Below, in pieces: positions 57,351 to 64,000 of a stretch of DNA of 64,000 nucleotides. The translations under genes and the position numbers were made by a program. Position 1 is the first letter of the stretch. Each line of letters begins with the position of its first letter. A model generated the notes under the pieces. That model was not told where the DNA came from. It saw only the letters and a list, made by a program, of their open reading frames with translations, and searched no databases. This DNA comes from Hydractinia symbiolongicarpus. Taxonomy: Eukaryota > Cnidaria > Hydrozoa > Anthoathecata > Hydractiniidae. The stretch spans positions 22,978,501 to 23,042,500 of the forward strand of contig NC_079886.1 in NCBI RefSeq assembly GCF_029227915.1. Direction: 5' to 3'.

Positions 57351-60174
57351 AAAAAATAAGAACGACAAAATCTACGACATATCCAAATATATCTTTCAGC
57401 AAGCTTTCGCCAACGCCCAGGTTGGCATGTTCACACTGCTTCTAAATTTTTATTTTACAAGTTAGAGATAAAATACTAAACATAATAGGATATAATAGGA
57501 AAAATAGAGCTATTATAATAATTCTAAAGGCATAGATTTTACCGTGTTATTTAAAATGGGACGGTCACGCTCAATTAATAAGCTCTCCATCAGAGTAAGT
57601 TTAAAATCTTTAGACTCTTCCGCAAGTACTGAGAAGTTGTGAAACGATGCTGGAGAGTTATTACAAAACATTAAATGTTCGAGAACGGCACTGGCCTGGG
57701 GACCAGGTTTAACGCGTTTACCTGTAAGTGCAGAAATACCTAAATTCTCAGACATACGGACTTTAAAATGGCGTTTTGTTTTGCCATAATAAGTGGCGTT
57801 GCAGCCACTACACTTAAAACAGTAAACGAGTCCGGAGCGTAACGATTCGGGTATTCTGTCCTTAAAGGCAAAGCAGTTACGTAGCCTCCTCTTAGAAAAA
57901 AATTTAACAAGTTTAACAAGTTTAACATTGCAATGTGCCATTTATAAGGTAATCTTTCCTAAAAAAGGTAAAACAAGGACTAACTCTTTCTTAGGAGCAA
58001 GGGACACTTGTTCCTTCGGTTCGTAATTTCTGCTCTTGAAACTTCTGAGACAGAATTCAAAAACCTTTGAAGGGTATACATTCCTTCCAAGAATAGTCTT
58101 CAACTGAGATATTTCTACATGAAATTTATTAAGATCTGAACACAGATGGTAAAAACGATAAAGTAAGGAAAAAATCAAGCCGTGTTTATTTTCCATGGGT
58201 ATGAAACTAGAAAAGTTAGTATAAACTCCACTAAATGTTGGTTTCCTATATACGTTGGTGACAAAAGAATCACCTTCACGCATGACGCAAACGTCCAAGA
58301 ATGGCAAAACCTTATCACATTCTTCTTCAAACGTGAATTTAATATTCTGATGCCTAGAATTAATATATTCATAAAAATTTTGAGCATGCTCACGTGATTC
58401 AAATAAAACAAAAATATCATCAACATATCGCCTATAATAGATCGGCTTAAATTCAGACGGACAATTTTTAAGCCAAATGTTTTCATAATGACACATAAAA
58501 ATATTGGCCAGTGTAGGCCCTAACGGAGACCCCATGGCCACACCGTCAATTTGCTTATAATATACGCCGTTGAAAACAAAAATAGACTCGGTAGTCGCTA
58601 GAGTATGAAGATGTTTCAAATCTTTCTTAGGAATACCATCTATACAATTAGATTCTATCTCATTGATATTAATATCAATCGTTTCATGTAATGGAATATT
58701 CGGAAAAAGTGAATTAACATCAAAACTAGCCATATAACAGTTAGGATTCTGCTGAACAATTTCAGACGCAAAACTGAAGGAGTCTTTCACGGTATAGTCA
58801 TTGATAGTGAGACTTACAAGCTTAGGTACAAGAAAATTTGCAAGCTTGTACGTGGGAGTACCAATAGCCGAAAGAATAGGACGAAACTTAGGTACGCCAT
58901 TAACACAAGGTTTATGTACCTTGGCTAGACCATACAAAACACCAGGATTGGACCCACTGGGACAAAGTTTCTTGTACGTAGTTTCATCGATATAACTATT
59001 GTTTAATAAAGATCTATAGGAATTCCTCAATCTATTTTCTATATTAATTATATAATTAATGTCCTTACCAGGAGGAATGTTCAATTTAGCAAATTTTGTA
59101 TCATCATCGAGAAGGGACTCAACAGCTACAATATGTTTCTTTGTTCAACAATACTACTGTGTTTCCTTTATCAGCTTTTTGTATTACGATATCATCACGA
59201 TTCATGAGGTCTTGCAATGCTTTAAACTCATTAGCAGGAAGGCTGGGCTTCTCTGGATTACTGTTGTACGAGTAATAAGATGAAAAGGCAGTATCTTTCA
59301 GTCTTGTTTTTATGTAGTTTTTGTCTTCGTTAGACAGGTCGTCTCTGTTGATATCTCTCATCAAAAGTTCGAAAGGTACTAGATAGCTTGCATATTCCAA
59401 CTTCTTTGGGGGGATAGCGAAATTTAGTCCCTTACAAAGCAACGATTTTTCTGAGTCAGACAATTTATAAGATGAAAAGTTAAATATAACTTTGTTCGGA
59501 TCGTGTCCTACTTTTACATGTTCAGTTTCATTATTTCCCAACTTATGTAACTTCTTCTGTTGTGTGTCGTAACAACGTTTAATAGATCTGTCGTTTGAAA
59601 CAAGAAAAAGTGTCGTGATATGGAGAAAATCAATATAATGTAAAGTCTCAGAAAGAGATCGTTTAAGTATCTCTGGAGTATTTTCAAGCACGCGTAGCCT
59701 ACTTCTTTTGGTTTTGATTTCATCGTCAAGTAGCGCTAGTTGACATTTACGATACGCAGTAGAGTTACGAAGATTTCTATTGGCGACTCGAAAATTCAAG
59801 AAATTCGGTGTGACATTGTTTACTTTGCAAGACTCCAAGAATTCAAGATCCAGTTTTACATTTTCTTAATTTATAATCACATTGTTCAAATTTCCTAATG
59901 TCCTTCAAAATTGAATTTCCATACCTTTGATTAATAACATTAGCGATAGATTTTGAACGTGGAAATCGAATACGGATAATGAAAACAAAAACTAATCCAA
60001 GGGCTTTCATGAACATCGTGGGTGAATAATGCTTTTGGAGCGAAGTACAACGTTAATGATTGATGAACGACTTACGGCGGAGATTGTGAGTTCGGCTTGC
60101 TGCGTTATCCAAGATGTACTTAATGACTGCTTCGTCGATTAATAATAGTTGGTAGAGCAGTTTTTTAATATATT
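57351..60174 (-). mobile_element. Penelope-like element, tandem copy 1
   Basis: The unit starts (minus-strand 3' end) at aaaaaataagaacgac and repeats at 60181 and 63031, giving spacings of 2824 and 2850 bases. Its low-coordinate edge abuts unrelated sequence, so this marks the element's 3' end. A conserved hairpin GCCAAC-GCCCAG-GTTGGC at 57409-57426 in the 3' untranslated part is also present in the other copies. Confidence 0.8.
57513..60016 (-). pseudogene. Penelope-like reverse transcriptase / GIY-YIG protein, copy 1
   Basis: Encodes the same protein as copy 2 in four pieces. Reading from 60016 there is a +1 frameshift near 59855 (one extra T relative to copy 2). A two-base difference at about 59130 ends the frame early. 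A 36-base deletion near 57944, compared with copy 2, creates a stop between the reverse transcriptase and endonuclease parts. The RT part (59084-57942) keeps FDVNSLFPNI, GVAMGSPLGP and YRRYVDDIF. The endonuclease part (57941-57513) keeps C-x2-C-x2-C, YYGKT and RMSEN. It is inactive as written. Confidence 0.8.
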
Positions 60175-63024
60175 AAAAAATAAGAACGACAAAATCTACG
60201 ACATATCCAAATATATCTTTCAGCAAGCTTTCGCCAACGCCCAGGTTGGCATGTTCACACTGCTTCTAAATTTTTATTTTACAAGTTAGAGATAAAATAT
60301 TAAACATAATAGGATATAATAGGAAGAATAGAGCTATTATAATAATTCTAAAGGTATAGATTTTACCGTGTTATTTAAAATGGGACGGTCACGCTCAATT
60401 AATAAGCTCTCCATCAGAGTAAGTTTAAAATCTTTAGACTCTTCCGCAAGTACTGAGAAGTTGTGAAACGATGCTGGAGAGTTATTACAAAACATTAAAT
60501 GTTCGAGAACGGCACTGGCCTGGGGACCAGGTTTAACGCGTTTACCTGTAAGTGCAGAAATACCTAAATTCTCAGACATACGGACTTTAAAATGGCGTTT
60601 TGTTTTGCCATAATAAGTGGCGTTGCAGCCACTACACTTAAAACAGTAAACGAGTCCGGAGCGTAACGATTCGGGTATTCTGTCTTTAAAGGCAAAGCAG
60701 TTACGTAGCCTCCTCTTAGAAAAAAATATAAGTTTAACATTGCAATGTGCCAGTTTCTGCTTAAACAAACGGTGCAAACGTGTTCTAATTTGTAAGGTAA
60801 TCTTTCCTAAAACAGGTAAAACAAGGAATAACTCTTTCTTAGGAGCAAGGGACACTTGTTCCTTCGGTTCGTAATTTCTGCTCTTGAAAATTCTGAGAAA
60901 GAATTCAAAAACCTTTGAAGGGTATCCATTCCTTCCAAGAATAGTCTTTAACTGAGATATTTCTACATGAAATTTATTAAGATCTGAACACAGATGGTAA
61001 CAACGATAAAGTAAAGAAAAAATCAAGCCGTGTTTATATTCCATGGGTATGAAACTAGAAAAGTTAGTATAAACTCCACTAAATGTTGGTTTCCTATATA
61101 CGTTGGTGACAAAAGAATCACCTTCACGCATGACGCAAACGTCCAAGAATGGCAAAACCTTATCACATTCTTCTTCAAACGTGAATTTAATATTCTGATG
61201 CCTAGAATTAATATATTCATAAAAATTTTGAACATGCTCACGTGATTCAAATAAAACAAAAATATCATCAACATATCGCCTATAATAGATCGGCTTAAAT
61301 TCAGACGGACAATTTTTAAGCCAAATGTTTTCATAATGACACATAAAAATATTGACCAGTGTAGGCCCTAACGGAGACCCCATGGCCACACCGTCAATTT
61401 GCTTATAATATACGCCGTTGAAAACAAAAATAGACTCGGTAGTCGCTAGAGTATGAAGATGTTTCAAATCTTTCTTAGGAATACCATCTATACAATTAGA
61501 TTCTATCTCATTGATAATAATATCAATCGTTTCATGTAATGGAATATTCGGAAAAAGTGAATTAACATCAAAACTAGCCATATAACAGTTAGGATTCTGC
61601 TGAACAATTTCAGACGCAAAACTGAAGGAGTCTTTCACGGTATAGTCATTGATAGTGAGACTTACAAGCTTAGGTACAAGAAACTTTGCAAGCTTGTACG
61701 TGGGAGTACCAATAGCAGAAAGAATAGGACGAAACTTAGGTACGCCATTAACACAAGGTTTATGTACCTTGGCTAGACCATACAAAACACCAGGATTGGA
61801 CCCACTGGGACAAAGTTTCTTGTACGTAGTTTCATCGATATAATTATTGTTTAATAAAGATCTATAGGAATTCCTCAATCTATTTTCTATATTAATTATA
61901 TAATTAATGTCCTTACCAGGAGGAATGTTCAATTTAGCAAATTTTGTATCATCATCGAGAAGGGACTCAACAGCTACAATATAACTATCTTTGTTCAACA
62001 ATACTACTGTGTTTCCTTTATCAGCTTTTTGTATTACGATATCATCACGATTCATGAGGTCTTGCAATGCTTTAAACTCATTAGCAGGAAGGCTGGGCTT
62101 CTCTGGATTACTGTTGTACGAGTAATAAGATGAAAAGGCAGTATCTTTCAGTCTTGTTTTTATGTAGTTTTTGTCTTCGTTAGACAGGTCGTCTCTGTTG
62201 ATATCTCTCATCAAAAGTTCGAAAGGTACGAGATAGCTTGCATATTCCAACTTCTTTGGGTGGGATAGCGAAATTTAGTCCCATACAAAGCAACGATTTT
62301 TCTGAGTCAGACAATTTATAAGATGAAAAGTTAAATATAACTTTGTTCGGATCGTGTCCTACTTTTACATGTTCAGTTTCATTATTTCCCAACTTATGTA
62401 ACTTCTTCTGTTGTTTGTCGTAACAACGTTTAATAGATCTGTCGTTTGAAACAAGAAAAAGTGTCGTGATATGGAGAAAATCAATATAATGTAAAGTCTC
62501 AGAAAGAGATCGTTTAAGTATCTCTAGAGTATTTTCAAGCACGCGTAACCTACTTCTTTTGGTTTTGATTTCATCGTCAAGTAGCGCTAGTTGACATTTA
62601 CGATACGCAGTAGAGCTACGAAGATTTCTATTGGCGACTCGAAAATTCAAGAAATTCGGTGTGACATTGTTTACTTTGCAAGACTCCAAGAATTCAAGAT
62701 CCAGTTTACATTTTCTTAATTTATAATCACATTGTTCAAATTTCCTAATGTCCTTCAAAATTGAATTTCCATACCTTTGATTAATAACATTAGCGATAGA
62801 TTTTGAACGTGGAAATCGAATACGGATAATGAAAACAAAAACTAATCCAAGGGCTTTCATGAACATCGTGGGTGAATAATGCTTTTGGAGCGAAGTACAA
62901 CGTTAATGATTGATGAACGACTTACGGCGGAGATTGTGAGTTCGGCTTACTGCGTTATCCAAGATGTACTTAATAACTGCTTCGTCGATTAATAATTGTT
63001 GGTAGAGCAGTTTTTTAATATATT
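60175..63024 (-). mobile_element. Penelope-like element, tandem copy 2
   Basis: A complete unit between the two junctions (aatatatt then aaaaaataag). It includes a ~150-base 5' leader on the minus strand (62867-63020) containing a hairpin, aactgct / agcagtt, and the 3' untranslated part with the conserved GCCAAC hairpin at 60233-60250. Near-identity to copies 1 and 3 by eye suggests recent tandem amplification. Confidence 0.8.
60337..62866 (-). pseudogene. Penelope-like reverse transcriptase / GIY-YIG protein, copy 2 (one frameshift)
   Basis: The nearest to intact. ATG at 62866 opens 228 codons. A one-base insertion near 62260 (gggtggga, where copy 1 has ggggga-type sequence) shifts the frame, and 637 codons follow to 60337. 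In the 637-residue part: a thumb-like N-terminal domain, RT motifs FDVNSLFPNI (227-236), GVAMGSPLGP (287-296) and YVDD (326-329), then a linker. The GIY-YIG endonuclease at ~531-628 has VYCFKCSGC, YYGKT (546-550), Arg557 and Glu560. This RT plus GIY-YIG layout defines Penelope-like retroelements. A single frameshift separates it from an intact frame. Confidence 0.85.
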
Positions 63025-64000
63025 AAAAAATAAGAACGACAAAATCTACGACATATCCAAATATATCTTTCAGCAAGCTTTCGCCAACGCCCAGGTTGGC
63101 ATGTTCACACTGCTTCTAAATTTTATTTTACAAGTTAGAGATAAAATACTAAACATAGTAGGATATAATAGGAAGAATAGAGCTATTATAATAATTCTAA
63201 AGGTATAGATTTTACCGTGTTATTTAAAATGGGACGGTCACGCTCAATTAATAAGCTCTCCATCAGAGTAAGTTTAAAATCTTTAGACTCTTCCGCAAGT
63301 ACTGAGAAGTTGTGAAACGATGCTGGAGAGTTATTACAAAACATTAAATGTTCGAGAACGGCACTGGCCTGGGGACCAGGTTTAACGCGTTTACCTGTAA
63401 GTGCAGAAATACCTAAATTCTCAGACATACGGACTTTAAAATGGCGTTTTGTTTTGCCATAATAAGTGGCGTTGCAGCTACTACACTTAAAACAGTAAAC
63501 GAGTCCGGAGCGTAACGATTCGGGTATTCTGTCTTTAAAGGCAAAGCAGTTACGTAGCCTCCTCTTAGAAAAAAATATAAGTTTAACATTGCAATGTGCC
63601 AGTTTCTGCTTAAACAAACGGTGCAAACGTGTTCTAATTTGTAAGGTAATCTTTCCTAAAACAGGTAAAACAAGGACTAACTCTTTCTTAGGAGCAAGGG
63701 ACACTTGTTCCTTCGGTTCGTAATTTCTGCTCTTGAAAATTCTGAGAAAGAATTCAAAAACCTTTGAAGGGTATCCATTCCTTCCAAGAATAGTCTTTAA
63801 CTGAGATATTTCTACATGAAATTTATTAAGATCTGAACACAGATGGTAACAACGATAAAGTAAAGAAAAAATCAAGCCGTGTTTATATTCCATGGGTATG
63901 AAACTAGAAAAGTTAGTATAAACTCCACTAAATGTTGGTTTCCTATATACGTTGGTGACAAAAGAATCACCTTCACGCATGACGCAAACGTCCAAGAATG
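63025..64000 (-). mobile_element. Penelope-like element, tandem copy 3 (runs off the window)
   Basis: The 3' untranslated part and conserved hairpin (about 63083-63100) are followed by an open reverse-strand frame from 63186 to at least 63995. That frame covers the RT thumb region and the whole GIY-YIG endonuclease. A Cys/Ser change (KCSSC where copies 1 and 2 read KCSGC) is a small coding difference. The remainder lies outside the window, so its intactness is unknown. Confidence 0.8.

Noticed and set aside
57351-57480. Canonical hammerhead ribozyme in the Penelope 3' region
   Set aside because: A stem II-like hairpin with GAAA is present, but the CUGANGA core could not be placed. Left as a question in the findings rather than annotated.
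58175-61843. Short frames on both strands within the Penelope copies
   Set aside because: They repeat at the same offsets in each copy and are alternative-frame shadows of the reverse transcriptase.
62980-63012. tRNA D-arm-like agttggtagagc at the Penelope unit junction
   Set aside because: No B box, acceptor or anticodon stem follows. It is part of the repeated Penelope leader and probably coincidental.

Overview
This window looks like nuclear DNA from a cnidarian, most likely a hydrozoan. It is AT-rich and gene-poor. It has a multi-exon gene with GT-AG introns, a lineage-expanded family of secretory glycosyltransferases, and a dense mixture of animal-type mobile elements: Helitron, Polinton/Maverick, Penelope-like, pogo/Tigger, piggyBac-type, hAT-like and a tRNA-derived SINE. 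I see no bacterial operons, rRNA genes or CRISPR arrays. The species assignment is inference from this composition.

Layout. 1-1,900: non-coding, with a pogo-type MITE (871-1404). 1,916-4,015 (-): one long single-exon gene for a 699-residue coiled-coil protein of unknown function. 4,335-4,565: CAA/CGA microsatellite. 5,860-8,628 (+): head-to-tail array of non-autonomous Helitrons. 9,241-12,033: small hairpin elements and a 25-bp minisatellite. 15,210: a tRNA-derived SINE. 18,477: a foldback MITE. 18,679-19,930 (-): a broken Ulp1-like protease/PHD gene. 22,518, 32,974, 42,974 and 49,273 (all +): four single-exon GT31 (beta-1,3-galactosyltransferase-like) paralogues. 26,511: a piggyBac-type MITE. 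27,040-32,350: a decayed Polinton/Maverick with DNA-binding protein, integrase, small membrane protein, major capsid protein and SAP-domain protein, every one broken. 36,580-37,581: a long-inverted-repeat element. 37,938-42,394 (-): a second Helitron array in the opposite orientation. 42,412-42,664: another piggyBac-type MITE with an 85-bp Helitron inserted. 45,585-47,868: a pogo/Tigger element with a ruined transposase. 53,314-55,948 (-): a three-exon TMEM272-like membrane protein gene with a second SINE copy in intron 2. 57,351-64,000 (-): tandem Penelope-like elements, two full-length but frameshifted and one running off the window.

How the genes work together. The only clear host gene family is the GT31 cluster. 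It encodes type II Golgi-type proteins in the same orientation over 28 kb. Two members keep the metal-binding acidic triplet and two have lost it, so the cluster combines probable active enzymes with probable pseudoenzymes. The other two host genes (699-residue protein and TMEM272-like protein) have no obvious functional link to it. The remainder is mobile-element history. The Helitron copies and the Polinton upstream region both carry repeated perfect TGACGTCA palindromes, the CRE/ATF-type site, which could matter for regulation.
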